Position numbers and translations under genes: made by a program. Shown here in pieces: positions 9,073 to 18,030 of a stretch of DNA of 64,000 bases; position 1 is the first letter of the stretch; each line of letters starts with the position of its first letter. The notes under the pieces are model-generated. The model did no database searches and was not told the DNA's origin. It was given only the letters and a program-made list of their open reading frames with translations. This DNA is from Dyella flava (lineage in GTDB: Bacteria > Pseudomonadota > Gammaproteobacteria > Xanthomonadales > Rhodanobacteraceae): contig NZ_JADIKE010000038.1 of assembly GCF_016904955.1 (NCBI RefSeq), forward strand, positions 1 to 64,000, read 5' to 3'.

Positions 9073-10541
9073 CCGCACGTGTATTGATGGTGCAAGGTTG
9101 CACCTCCGATGCCGGCAAGAGCGCCTTGGTCACGGCCTTGTGCCGCTGGGCACATCGGCGCGGTGTGCGCGTGGCACCTTTCAAACCGCAAAACATGGCG
9201 TTGAATTCGGCGGTTACTGCAGACGGCGGCGAAATCGGCCGGGCGCAGGCCGTGCAGGCGCAGGCCTGTGGAATCGAGCCCCAGGTGGATTTCAATCCGG
9301 TATTGCTCAAGCCCAATAGCGATATCGGCGCGCAGGTCATCGTGCACGGGCATCCCGTGGCGGATATGGACGCGCGCGATTATCACGCTTACAAACGGCG
9401 TGCCTTCGATGCGGTGATGGCTTCACACCAGCGTCTGACCCATGCCTACGATGCAGTCATTGTCGAAGGCGCGGGAAGTCCGGCGGAAATCAATCTGCGT
9501 GATCGCGATATCGCCAACATGGGGTATGCCGAGGCGGTGGATTGCCCGGTGATCCTGGTGGCGGATATCGATCGCGGCGGGGTGTTCGCGCATCTGGTCG
9601 GTACGCTGGCGCTGTTGTCGCCGAGCGAGCAGGCACGCATTGCGGGTTTCGTGATCAATCGTTTTCGCGGTGATCTTGCCTTGCTGCAACCAGGGCTCGA
9701 TTGGTTGCAACGTGAGACCGGCAAGCCCGTGCTCGGTGTTCTGCCGTATCTGCATGGCTTGTATCTCGAAGCCGAAGATGCGCTGCCGCGCGGGCGGGAT
9801 CACAAACCCGATGCCCAGCTGCGAGTGGCGGTGCCGGCCTTGCCGCGCATCAGCAATCACACCGATTTCGATGCCTTGCGTGCGCATCCACAGGTCGATC
9901 TGCATATCGTGGGGCCAGGGGAGGCTCCGCCCGCCTGTGATCTGATCGTCTTGCCTGGCTCCAAATCCACACGCGCCGATCTTGCCTGGCTGCGGGCACA
10001 GGGCTGGGATAGGGCGATCGCGAAACACCTGCGCTACGGCGGCAAGCTGATCGGCATCTGCGGCGGTTTGCAGATGCTGGGACGCACCATACACGACCCG
10101 CTGGGCATCGAGAGTGAGCCGGGATCCAGCGTGGCGCTGGGCTGGCTGGAGCTGGAAACAACGCTGGAAATGGGCAAGCAACTGCATCGCGCACGCGGCC
10201 ATCTGAGCTTTGCCGATGCCCACGTGCATGGTTATGAAATCCACTGCGGCGTGAGTTACGGCCCGGCGCTGGCGCAGCCGTTCGCACAGCTCGACGGCGG
10301 TCGCAGCGATGGCGCACTATCGGCGGATGGACAGATCATCGGCACCTACCTGCACGGCGTGTTTGACGATCCACAAGCACTCCATGCCTTGTTGCACTGG
10401 GCTGGCTTGCGCAACGCGCAGACGATCAACGTCCATACGCTGCGCGAGGCCAGTATCGATCGGCTTGCCGATGCGCTCGAAGCCCATCTGGACACCGCCA
10501 AGCTGGAGCAATTACTCGGAATGACCGCATGCGTACCCTGA
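9069..10541 (+). CDS. cobQ: Adenosylcobyric acid synthase (glutamine-hydrolysing)
   Basis: CobQ (CbiP) amidates four side chains of adenosylcobyrinic acid a,c-diamide. The 490-residue product has the N-terminal ATPase domain with the deviant P-loop GCTSDAGKS near 10-18 and KPQNMALNS, an acidic [13 protein letters not shown] segment, and the C-terminal amidotransferase domain with nucleophile Cys at about 331 ([10 protein letters not shown]) and the terminal YLHGVF motif. Length matches the family. It overlaps the decarboxylase gene by 4 nt and the cobU start by 13 nt, so translation is coupled. Confidence 0.95.
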   Translation: MTARVLMVQGCTSDAGKSALVTALCRWAHRRGVRVAPFKPQNMALNSAVTADGGEIGRAQAVQAQACGIEPQVDFNPVLLKPNSDIGAQVIVHGHPVADMDARDYHAYKRRAFDAVMASHQRLTHAYDAVIVEGAGSPAEINLRDRDIANMGYAEAVDCPVILVADIDRGGVFAHLVGTLALLSPSEQARIAGFVINRFRGDLALLQPGLDWLQRETGKPVLGVLPYLHGLYLEAEDALPRGRDHKPDAQLRVAVPALPRISNHTDFDALRAHPQVDLHIVGPGEAPPACDLIVLPGSKSTRADLAWLRAQGWDRAIAKHLRYGGKLIGICGGLQMLGRTIHDPLGIESEPGSSVALGWLELETTLEMGKQLHRARGHLSFADAHVHGYEIHCGVSYGPALAQPFAQLDGGRSDGALSADGQIIGTYLHGVFDDPQALHALLHWAGLRNAQTINVHTLREASIDRLADALEAHLDTAKLEQLLGMTACVP

Positions 10542-11050
10542 TCCTCGGCGGCGCCCGCTCCGGCAAAAGCGCCTTGGCCGAACGCTTCGCCGACGACAGC
10601 GGATACGAACAGATCTATGTCGCCACGGCGCAGGCGGGTGACGAAGAGATGGCAGCGCGTATTGCACATCATCGCGCACGCCGTTCTGCACAATGGCGTT
10701 GCGTGGAGGAGCCGGTGCATCTTGCGGAGGTCTTGCGCGAGCATGCCCGCGCCGAGCGCTGCATCCTGGTCGATTGCCTGACACTTTGGTTGAGTAATCT
10801 GCTCGGCGATGCCGATCCCGGACGTTTCGAGCGCGAACGGCAGGCTTTGCTTGAGGTATTACCGCATTTGCCTGGCCAGATCGTGCTGGTCAGCAACGAA
10901 GTCGGCCTGGGCATCGTGCCGATGGGAGCGCTGACGCGCCGCTTCGTCGATGAAGCCGGACGCCTGCATCAATCTGTCGCCGCGGTGAGCGAACGGGTGT
11001 TGTTCGTCGCAGCAGGACTACCAGTTGTTTTGAAGGGAACCATGTCATGA
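10529..11050 (+). CDS. cobU: Adenosylcobinamide kinase / guanylyltransferase
   Basis: CobU (CobP) phosphorylates adenosylcobinamide and then makes adenosylcobinamide-GDP. The 173-residue protein starts [14 protein letters not shown], giving the P-loop at 7-14. It shows the family stretch [23 protein letters not shown] with the His that takes the guanylyl group, then [11 protein letters not shown] and [13 protein letters not shown]. The start lies inside the end of cobQ, and the stop overlaps the cobT start as ATGA. It is essential both for de novo synthesis and for cobinamide salvage. Confidence 0.95.
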   Translation: MRTLILGGARSGKSALAERFADDSGYEQIYVATAQAGDEEMAARIAHHRARRSAQWRCVEEPVHLAEVLREHARAERCILVDCLTLWLSNLLGDADPGRFERERQALLEVLPHLPGQIVLVSNEVGLGIVPMGALTRRFVDEAGRLHQSVAAVSERVLFVAAGLPVVLKGTMS

Positions 11051-12093
11051 GTCTCGATTGGCTTTCTGCACCTTGTGCTCAACCTGATACGGCACTCGCC
11101 GAGGCGGCGCGTGCGCATCAACTGCAATTGACCAAGCCGCCGGGCTCGCTCGGCATGCTGGAGGCGCTGGCCATCCAGTTGGCATCCTTGCAACACACGC
11201 CGCGGCCGGCGGTGGAGCGCGTGTGGATCAGCGTGTTTGCCGGCGATCATGGTGTCGCCGATGAGGGCGTGTCGGCCTTTCCGCAAGTGGTGACCGGTGA
11301 GATGGTGCGCAACTTCGCCACCGGCGGCGCAGCGATCAGCGTGTTGGCGCGCAGTCTGGCGGCGACTCTGGACGTGGTGAACCTGGGCACGGTCAATGAT
11401 CCTGGCGAGATTCCCGGCGTACGCCGCGCCATCATTGCGCCCTCCACGGCCAATTTCTGTCTTGCTCCCGCGATGACGGTTGCACAGTTTGATGCGGCGC
11501 TATCCGTGGGCGCAGAAAGCGCGCGGTCCGCGAAGGCTGCCGGTGCGCAGTTGTTCATCGGTGGCGAAATGGGCATTGCCAACACTACGTCGGCAGCGGC
11601 CGTGGCGAGCGCGCTGCTCGATGAACCGCCGTCGGTGCTGGCCGGTGCGGGCACGGGTCTCAACGCCGAAGGCATCCGTCACAAAGTGAGCGTGCTGGAA
11701 CGCGCCCTGGCGCAGCACGCCGGCGCCACGACGGCCCTGGAGCAGCTGCGCTGCCTGGGTGGTTTTGAAATTGCCGCGCTCGTTGGTGCATACATCGCTG
11801 CCGCGCAAACCGGGCTGCCGGTGCTGGTGGATGGGTTTATCACCACGACGGCAGCCTTGGCGGCGGTCATGATCAACCCCGATGTGCGTCCATGGTTGCT
11901 GTTCGCGCATCGCTCAAAGGAGCACGGTCATGCGCGGCTGCTGCAGGCGTTGAATGCCGAGCCGGTGCTCGATCTGGGCCTTCGTCTGGGCGAAGCCAGC
12001 GGCGCCGCCACGGCCGTACCCTTGTTGCGGCTAGCATGTGCGCTGCATAACGGCATGGCAACGTTCGAACAGGCAGGTGTATCGACATCATGA
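11047..12093 (+). CDS. cobT: Nicotinate-nucleotide--dimethylbenzimidazole phosphoribosyltransferase
   Basis: CobT moves phosphoribose from nicotinate mononucleotide to the lower-ligand base (usually 5,6-dimethylbenzimidazole), giving alpha-ribazole phosphate. The 348-residue product has the typical [12 protein letters not shown] start, [16 protein letters not shown] with [17 protein letters not shown], the GAGTGL loop, and the C-terminal [12 protein letters not shown] and [14 protein letters not shown] stretches. Length and motifs are normal. No dimethylbenzimidazole synthase gene (bluB) is visible here, so the base must come from elsewhere. Confidence 0.96.
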   Translation: MSLDWLSAPCAQPDTALAEAARAHQLQLTKPPGSLGMLEALAIQLASLQHTPRPAVERVWISVFAGDHGVADEGVSAFPQVVTGEMVRNFATGGAAISVLARSLAATLDVVNLGTVNDPGEIPGVRRAIIAPSTANFCLAPAMTVAQFDAALSVGAESARSAKAAGAQLFIGGEMGIANTTSAAAVASALLDEPPSVLAGAGTGLNAEGIRHKVSVLERALAQHAGATTALEQLRCLGGFEIAALVGAYIAAAQTGLPVLVDGFITTTAALAAVMINPDVRPWLLFAHRSKEHGHARLLQALNAEPVLDLGLRLGEASGAATAVPLLRLACALHNGMATFEQAGVSTS

Positions 12094-12659
12094 CCCCGGG
12101 CGGGCTCTTCAAGATCGAACTCCTGCGGCATGGCGATACCGGTCAGCGCAGCTATCGCGGCCAGCTTGACGATGCCTTGAGCGAGCAGGGCTGGGCGCAA
12201 TTGCGTGCGGCGGTGGAAGGGCGTGTCTGGGACTGCATTGTCTCGTCCAGCCTGCAACGCTGCGCGGCGTTTGCCCGGGAACTCGCACAGGCGCGCCAAC
12301 TGCCACTACGTCTTGACGCGCGGCTGGCCGAGTACCATTTCGGGCAGTGGCAGGGCATGCCGATCGAGCAGATCGCGCAGGAGCAGGGCGACGCACTGGC
12401 CCGTTTCTGGGCTGACCCGGTAGCGTTTCCTCCGCCGGGTGCTGAAACTTTCGAAGCTTTTCGCGATCGGTTAAGTGCTGCACTGGACGACATTGCCGCG
12501 CAGGCGGAAAACCAACGTGTATTGGTGGTGACTCATGGAGGCGCGATTCGTTTGCTGCGCTGTCTGGTTGAACAACGAAGCTACGGGGACATGGCCGGCA
12601 TCGACGTGCCGCATGCCTCCTTGCATGGCCTGCCGTGGCGTAGTGCGGTGACCAGCTGA
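12090..12659 (+). CDS. cobC: Alpha-ribazole phosphatase, histidine phosphatase family
   Basis: This 189-residue histidine-phosphatase-fold protein carries the phospho-acceptor RHG at 13-15, a second acid/His region YHFGQWQG at about 73-80 and the C-terminal THGGAIRLL. In the cob context it should dephosphorylate alpha-ribazole phosphate or adenosylcobalamin phosphate, as Salmonella CobC does. It overlaps the cobT end (ATGA) and shares one base with the cobS start. The broader phosphoglycerate-mutase family includes unrelated phosphatases, so the call rests partly on operon position. Confidence 0.9.
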   Translation: MTPGGLFKIELLRHGDTGQRSYRGQLDDALSEQGWAQLRAAVEGRVWDCIVSSSLQRCAAFARELAQARQLPLRLDARLAEYHFGQWQGMPIEQIAQEQGDALARFWADPVAFPPPGAETFEAFRDRLSAALDDIAAQAENQRVLVVTHGGAIRLLRCLVEQRSYGDMAGIDVPHASLHGLPWRSAVTS

Positions 12660-13381
12660 TGCGTAGTTTGCTGGTCGCGATCGGTTTTCTCACGCGATTG
12701 CCCGTGCCGATGGGCGCGTTTGACGATGCGCGCGCCAAAGCCTCATCGCTGGTCTGGTATCCGCTGGTGGGTCTGTTGATCGGCTTGTTGCTGGGGGCGC
12801 TGGCCTGGCTGCTGCGCGATACACCCCCGCTGTTGACGGCCGGCCTGGTGGTGTTGGTGTGGGTGGTGTTGACCGGCGCACTGCATCTGGACGGCCTGGC
12901 CGATAGCGCGGATGCCTGGATTGGCGGAATGGGCGATCGCGAAAAGACCCTGGCGATCATGAAGGATCCCCGTTCCGGGCCCGCCGGGGTGCTGGCCCTG
13001 GTGTTGGCCGTATTGCTGAAATTCGCGGCCATCGCCAGCCTGCATCCGGCACCCTGGTCCGAATTGATTCTGGCGCCATTGCTGGCGCGGGCGAGCTTGA
13101 CCGCGTTGTTTCTCACCACCCCCTATGTGCGTAGCGGCGGTCTGGGCGCGGACTTATCCGGCGCCCCGCGTAATGCTTGCGCGGTCGCTATTGCGATGAG
13201 TGCCGGGTTCTGCCTGCTTGGTCGTTGGCACGGCGTGATTGCCTTGGCGGTGGCCGCGGCCGTGTTCGGTCTGTGGCGAGCAGCCTGCATGAAACGGTTG
13301 GGCGGCACGACGGGTGATACGGCCGGGGCTCTGGCGGAAATGGTCGAGGTGGCGGTGTTGGCCATCTTGGCCGTGCACTAA
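12659..13381 (+). CDS. cobS: Adenosylcobinamide-GDP ribazoletransferase (cobalamin synthase)
   Basis: CobS is the membrane enzyme that joins adenosylcobinamide-GDP with alpha-ribazole (phosphate) to finish the vitamin. The 240-residue protein has five to six hydrophobic segments and the conserved acidic signature GALHLDGLADSADAW plus GDREKTLAIMKDPRSGPAGV near residues 80-118. It is the last gene of the operon. Hairpins follow within 60 nt of the stop. Confidence 0.95.
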   Translation: MRSLLVAIGFLTRLPVPMGAFDDARAKASSLVWYPLVGLLIGLLLGALAWLLRDTPPLLTAGLVVLVWVVLTGALHLDGLADSADAWIGGMGDREKTLAIMKDPRSGPAGVLALVLAVLLKFAAIASLHPAPWSELILAPLLARASLTALFLTTPYVRSGGLGADLSGAPRNACAVAIAMSAGFCLLGRWHGVIALAVAAAVFGLWRAACMKRLGGTTGDTAGALAEMVEVAVLAILAVH

Positions 13382-13389
13382 GCCGTGCT

Positions 13390-13464
13390 GTGCGGCAGAC
13401 ATGCCGCACCGTAGCAGTGCGTTCGGCCACGCGTAGTGTTACCGCCAGGCTTGCCAGCGGTAAC
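13390..13464 (+). terminator. Two hairpins after the cob operon
   Basis: A perfect 8-bp stem GTGCGGCA/TGCCGCAC with a 4-nt loop lies at 13390-13409, 8 nt after the cobS stop. A second 8-bp stem GTTACCGC/GCGGTAAC lies at 13438-13464. Neither has a T-run, so termination (perhaps Rho-assisted) or mRNA 3' protection is only a guess. Confidence 0.4.
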
Positions 13465-13589
13465 GTGTGCAGATCCACAGGGGTTTCGTTCAACGCATTA
13501 CGCTTTCACCGCTTGAGCCACGGCGTTGTTGCATAGGCTACTTTTTTAAGACGACGCGCTGAAAGAAGTGCTGTAGACGTAGTGGCTCA

Positions 13590-14465
13590 TCATCCACCGC
13601 GTCCTGCTGGTGGCGTGATTGAGCTATGCGGGCCTATCCAATTCCCTTTATGCGTCCTGAGGTTTATGAACAGGGGCTCTCCGAATTTGTCGATGGACGA
13701 ATCAGCAGGTTTGCTGCCGCCGTGGCCGTCTGGAATGGCCCAGTATTTGCTCTTCCCGTCTCCGGACTCCGTCAAATAGCGAGAATCCGGTACGGGGCCA
13801 TAGCCAGAGTAAGGCAATTTCGGTCCTTTCGATGGTGAGTAGGCTTGGGCTTCCCAGGTGCCAGGCTTTGGGGGCCGCGGAGGGGCGGCGTTAGACGCCG
13901 AGGTGCCAGACGTTGAGGGAAGTGAAGGGGCGCCGGTGCTCGGCGTGTTTGGATTACTCCACGCGCTTTGGTTGCTATAGGAATGCCCTTGAGTGCCTCT
14001 GCTCGAATCGCGCGCGAAGGGTGAAGATTGCGCGCTGCTATGAGCGCGGCTGTAGTCCGCTATGGGCTGGTATCCACCTCCTTTCGACGAATTTTGCCCG
14101 CCGCCGGGCAAGCCGTTGTCGAGCTTCCATTGACCCTGGCCATCCTGCACGGCTTGCTTGGCTGTCTGCTTAAGCCCATTCCCGCTCATCGTGTACAGCT
14201 GGTGAGGTCCATCGGTACGTTGAGAAGGCTTGATGTAGTAGGTGGTCGAGGGATCGCCCTGCAGCTTGACCGGCGTGGGTTGCAAGCTTGCCAGCAGGCC
14301 TGTCGGTTGGCCGCTTGCACCACTGGATACAAACGCACTTCCCGCTGTGATCGAAGGATGGGAGGCGTTCTTCATGGCCGAATCGTTCGACTTAGCATGT
14401 TCTTCTGGAACATGTAGATTCGTGCTGACGTGCGTGGTGTTGGTGTGTGAATGAAGTGAGAACAT
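13590..14465 (-). CDS. Effector-like low-complexity protein of unknown function
   Basis: The 291-residue product starts at ATG 14465 behind an AAGGAAAG ribosome site. The first 45 residues are rich in Ser, Thr, Asn and His, as in many type III secretion signals. A more ordered core at about 70-125 (YYIKPSQ, GPHQLYTMSGNGL, QWKLDNGLPGGG) recalls short modules found in large DUF6543/dermonecrotic-type toxins. The rest is Ser/Gly/Pro-rich and probably disordered, with a PPRPPKPG motif at 195-202, and ends in a small YWAIPDG/INLRTHKG segment. There is no signal peptide or membrane segment. Codon choice is less GC-biased than in the cob genes next door. I do not recognise a characterised family; secretion is inference. 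Confidence 0.65.
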   Translation of the reverse strand: MFSLHSHTNTTHVSTNLHVPEEHAKSNDSAMKNASHPSITAGSAFVSSGASGQPTGLLASLQPTPVKLQGDPSTTYYIKPSQRTDGPHQLYTMSGNGLKQTAKQAVQDGQGQWKLDNGLPGGGQNSSKGGGYQPIADYSRAHSSAQSSPFARDSSRGTQGHSYSNQSAWSNPNTPSTGAPSLPSTSGTSASNAAPPRPPKPGTWEAQAYSPSKGPKLPYSGYGPVPDSRYLTESGDGKSKYWAIPDGHGGSKPADSSIDKFGEPLFINLRTHKGNWIGPHSSITPPAGRGG

Positions 14466-15649
14466 ATAAGAGCTTTCCTTGCAACATTGCAGTGTTTATT
14501 GGGGATTGCTTCGATTTGTTGGTGATTGCAGAGTGCATGCGAGCCTTGGTCATGCCCTGATGGATAGACAAAGACAACGAACATGACCGCGTGCCACGCC
14601 ATAACCCTGCGTTGATGGCGAATGCCTCGATGCGCTCCCGACCATTACGCCAAATGAGCTGGCTTGCTTGGTCATAGCATGTTGATCAGAGGCAGCGTGT
14701 TTTGACCTTCACGCTTGGCGGGTTCAGTCGAGGCGTATCGTTCTGGCGAATGGAGTGGAGTGGGTATTCCCCACATCCATCGATGACGACCAACGCCGTT
14801 GGACGTACAGCAAATGTCAACGAAATCCTACATGACAGCTGTAGCAGCACTCGATTAAAGTGGTGGGGTCATCAACGCAGTTCGCGAAACAGCCAACGCT
14901 GATGGCCCAGGCAGCAATGCTTGGAGAGGCGCGAGTCGCGGGAGTTCGAGCTCCCACGACCCGCTAAACCACAAACAACTTCTAGAGAGTTGCTCATGAT
15001 CTCCCAACATCATACGGCACCGCCGTGCCCCTCGGATCGCAACGATCCAACACCGGCACCCACCTTGAACCTCGACGGCACGCTCCCAGCGCGGAGTTTG
15101 GGTCGGGAAATGCGGCAAATCCCCACATCCAGGCAGGCTGACATTGCACTAGCGGTGCTTGTGGCTGAAGGCAAAGGCCGGGTGGACAAAGCCTTCACAT
15201 CCCATCGCACTGGCGAACGCAACGGCCTGCACGCCGCCCCTCACTTTCTGCATCACCGCGTCGACACGCACACCCCAGCGTAGGGTGGATTAAGCGTGTC
15301 CGTATGAGGGCGACCATGTTGGTTCGCTGAGTCAGGACAGTGCGCCATTTTCGGCACGTTGAGTGACAACAACGTGCCGCTTTTTCGGGATGGCAAACCA
15401 CTCCACATGCAATACGCAGGCTGGGTTAGCGCAGCGTAACCCAGCAAATCAGCATTAAAAGCGTGGACAGTCCTCAGAATGAGAGGCGAAATCGAGGCAT
15501 GCCCGTCGCTTCAGCACTGCTCCATTCTCCGAAGTCAGTGCGCAGTGGCTTACGCATGTGTCCGTGCTAATAGTAAGAAATATCCTTGCATTACTTGTAT
15601 AGGTAATCCGCGGCTACGATCCGATCTTCTCGAAAAAACGTAGCGTGCT
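14466..15649. other. Gene-poor stretch between two divergent effector-like genes
   Basis: There are 1.18 kb without a convincing gene. A short plus-strand frame (ATG 14996 to 15283, 95 codons, AGAGAG ribosome-like site) could encode a Pro/His-rich peptide, but I recognise nothing in it. GGGAG/CTCCC forms a small palindrome at about 14940-14955. The segment from about 15285 to 15445 looks like a common extragenic repeat. The stretch must hold both divergent promoters. Half-sites resembling a degenerate PIP box can be picked out upstream of each gene, but none matches well. Confidence 0.4.
15421..15444. repeat. Hairpin end of a probable dispersed extragenic repeat
   Basis: CTGGGTTA (15421-15428) pairs perfectly with TAACCCAG (15437-15444). 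Together with the GTAGGGTGGATTA motif near 15281 it resembles a GGTTAGCGCAGCGTAACC-type repeat that occurs between genes in many proteobacteria. Copy number in this genome cannot be judged from one window. Confidence 0.5.
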
Positions 15650-17254
15650 ATGAACATCACCAACAACACTTTGTCGCCGATGCATTATGGGGGCGACACA
15701 CCCAATAGCGATTTTCCCGCGCCCCACGCATCAAGCAAATTCGATTCGGCGCCGAAGGCTCCCGCGGTGGCACATAACCCCACGCCATTTAATCCGGCGC
15801 CGATACGCAAGAATGCAGCTACCCATTCCACCTCCAAGGCCACGCCAAAAACTGGCGAAAGTGGACGGGCTGTCAACCAACGGGAGATGGATTCAGCGGT
15901 ATCGCAGGACTTGTCGTCGCGAACCGAGCGGCTCAGTCGCGACGAACGCTCACTGGCCGCGAACATTCCCAATTACCATGCCGAAGCTTCCGCTTATATG
16001 AAGCAATTCATCAAGGATCATTTCGGTAAGGACATTGATCCGGACCAGGTGTATTTGAACGAATATGACCCTGTATACGAAAACGTGCCGAGCCTCGCCG
16101 GCTCAAAGTTTCCTCCTGTCAAGAGAGAGGTGTCTGCCGGAGCCCTTGTTGCATCCACGCCGCTGTCCCAAATTGCTTACGCCAATCAAAGTGCCAACAT
16201 TGCGCCGGACATCAAGCGCTTTCATATCACTGCGAGTAATGATCCTCACCAAACCTGGGCGGGTCAAAAGGACCTGATCGAACCTCACGATTTTTACAAG
16301 TCGCTAAGTGACTTGGATTTCAAGGCTTATTACGCCGGCAAGATCGATCGGTTCTATAAAGAGCATGGTGGCGACATGCGTCGGGTGGCGCAGGAACGGG
16401 CCGTGCTTGAACTGGATGCTCAGCACAGTCTTGGGCAGTTGAATGATAAGGACTATGCATTGGCGAAACGGGCTTTCGTGCCGGACCCCCATGATCGGAA
16501 TCCGCCCAAGGTGTATCCGTTTGAGATAGGTGGATATCAATCCAATGACGGCCTGATGATTATCGGCGAGGATCGCGTCATGGTCTATCTGCGAGGTGAA
16601 GATACGCCACTGAAGTGTTTCAACAATCAACAGGCTGTCCAGGCATGGCTTGAAGCACTTGGTGCCAGGAGAGAGGATTTACGCATCTTTGCCAACAAGC
16701 ATTTCTCGTCAAACGAGGCCGATGGGCGCACAGGAGGGCCCGGGGTGATTGGGGAACTTGATCCTGATTCGAGTTATGCCTTTAAAAACACACATCAGGA
16801 TATGAGAGTCGATCTCGAGGATATTCGCGCAGATCCCTTTGGCCATCTTGTCGAGGTCAGCCATAGGCATGACAAGGAAGATGCGGATTTCGACATTACC
16901 TCCAATGCGGATGTCAATGAAAAGAAAGTCATGGCTCTGATGGATGATCTTCCTATTCCGGTTGCTCCAGGCATATTGGAATTAGTTCTGGGTAAAACAA
17001 AATCCCAGAAACTGGACGGGGTGATATCGCTGGGGACGGATATGGTCTCGGAAGGCGCGGCCAAGGTACATCCCCATTTATCTTATGTCTCTGATAGCGC
17101 AATTCCTTTGGCGGAGGGCAAGGGCGAGAGTGATCCTGCTCCAGGTCCGGACGCGCGTTCGCGTCCTGTTGATCACGATGATCCGGATAGCCCCGGCAAG
17201 GTGAAGTACGGCATGCAGGTATATGGCACGAATAATTGGAATAAAAGTTGGTAG
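15650..17254 (+). CDS. Dermonecrotic-toxin-like (DUF6543) domain protein, putative secreted effector
   Basis: The 534-residue protein has a Ser/Thr/Pro-rich, probably disordered N-terminus (1-75) without a Sec signal. It then matches the pattern of the DUF6543/dermonecrotic-toxin-type domain seen in large Pseudomonas proteins: FIKDHFGKDIDPDQVYLNEYD at about 120-140, DFYKSLSDLDFKAYY at 214-228, FEIGGYQSNDGLMI at 291-304, and DADFDITSNADV at 411-422. Family members are often over 1,000 residues with further C-terminal effector modules. Here the chain stops soon after the domain, with a disordered tail, so it is a stand-alone or shortened version. No catalytic motif is recognised. Host or competitor targeting by type III or VI secretion is inference. 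Confidence 0.72.
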   Translation: MNITNNTLSPMHYGGDTPNSDFPAPHASSKFDSAPKAPAVAHNPTPFNPAPIRKNAATHSTSKATPKTGESGRAVNQREMDSAVSQDLSSRTERLSRDERSLAANIPNYHAEASAYMKQFIKDHFGKDIDPDQVYLNEYDPVYENVPSLAGSKFPPVKREVSAGALVASTPLSQIAYANQSANIAPDIKRFHITASNDPHQTWAGQKDLIEPHDFYKSLSDLDFKAYYAGKIDRFYKEHGGDMRRVAQERAVLELDAQHSLGQLNDKDYALAKRAFVPDPHDRNPPKVYPFEIGGYQSNDGLMIIGEDRVMVYLRGEDTPLKCFNNQQAVQAWLEALGARREDLRIFANKHFSSNEADGRTGGPGVIGELDPDSSYAFKNTHQDMRVDLEDIRADPFGHLVEVSHRHDKEDADFDITSNADVNEKKVMALMDDLPIPVAPGILELVLGKTKSQKLDGVISLGTDMVSEGAAKVHPHLSYVSDSAIPLAEGKGESDPAPGPDARSRPVDHDDPDSPGKVKYGMQVYGTNNWNKSW

Positions 17255-17346
17255 TGTCCATCCGATCGCCATGTGTCTTCGTTCGCATCACATTGGCCCG
17301 TGATCAACGAATTGCGGCTCGCGCGCCCATAAATGCCTGACTGCTC

Positions 17347-17399
17347 CAGGCAGCCCTGGCTCGATACGGAATGCTCCGGTTGCGGCTCAGGGCTGCCTG
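17347..17399. repeat. 12-bp perfect inverted repeat
   Basis: CAGGCAGCCCTG at 17347-17358 pairs with CAGGGCTGCCTG at 17388-17399 around a 29-nt loop. It lies in the 363-bp gap between the effector-like gene and fmdB. There is no T-run in either direction. It could be the end of an element or an attenuator-like structure. The rest of the gap shows only a possible fmdB promoter near 17545-17580 (GATAAT, TATATATC). Confidence 0.45.
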
Positions 17400-17617
17400 A
17401 GAAAGCTATCCGTGACCAAGCAAGCCCAATGTCGGCAGGAGGGGCTTGGATGTTCTCAAGATCCATAACCTTTCCTGCGTTTCTGGATCACCTGTGTGGC
17501 AGCCGGGACTGCTTCGCTCCAGGTAAAGGCTCTTGCGGTCCATGACTTTTAAACAGTGCGATAATGGTGGGGATATATATCGGCCCGAGGCCGATGTTGT
17601 TATGGAGAATATGCGCA

Positions 17618-17920
17618 GTGCCCATCTACGAATTTCAGTGCAATAGCTGCGGCCATCGCTTTGACCGGCTGCAGAAGATGTCCGATGCCGATCCCACCGA
17701 CTGCCCCAGCTGCGGTGCGCCGCAGGTCCAGCGACGCTTGAGTGCGCCGCAGTTCCGGCTGTCCGGTGGCGGCTGGTACGAGACCGATTTCAAGAAGGAC
17801 GGCGATAAGAAGCGCAATCTGGCCGGTGATGGCACGGCGGCCAAGCCGGGTGAAAGCACCCCGGCGCCGGCACCGGCGAAAACGGACGCCAAGCCGGCTG
17901 CCTCCAGCGGCACCGAGTAA
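17618..17920 (+). CDS. FmdB-family zinc-ribbon protein
   Basis: This small protein of 100 residues starts at a GTG at 17618 (M/V-PIYEFQC is the family start), 10 nt or so after GGAGAA. The zinc ribbon is formed by Cys8, Cys11, Cys29 and Cys32. After residue 60 it becomes an Ala/Pro/Lys-rich tail. FmdB-type proteins are annotated as putative regulatory proteins, and their function is not established. It precedes aspS, a conserved arrangement in many proteobacteria. An upstream ATG at 17564 would add 18 unrelated residues and is unlikely. Confidence 0.88.
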   Translation: MPIYEFQCNSCGHRFDRLQKMSDADPTDCPSCGAPQVQRRLSAPQFRLSGGGWYETDFKKDGDKKRNLAGDGTAAKPGESTPAPAPAKTDAKPAASSGTE

Positions 17921-18030
17921 TTTGCCGCTTCCTCCGCGCAGGGAAGCGGAAGAACAAGCCATGGCAGTGTTAAGATTCCGGGCCTTTCCCACGTTTATTC
18001 GCCGCCTGGGCGGCCCGGAGTTTCGAGCGC

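Noticed and set aside
13515..13550. GGCGTTGTTGCATAGGCT, resembling an IS5-type end
   Set aside because: There is only one short end, no partner repeat and no transposase remnant.
14612..14645. Possible hrpII/PIP-like half-sites upstream of the minus-strand effector-like gene
   Set aside because: One half-site is mismatched, and the distance and -10 are unconvincing.
15480..15530. PIP-box-like pair (GTCGC-N15-TTCTC) upstream of the DUF6543 gene
   Set aside because: It has two mismatches to TTCGC-N15-TTCGC and no well-placed -10, so it is too weak to call HrpX control.
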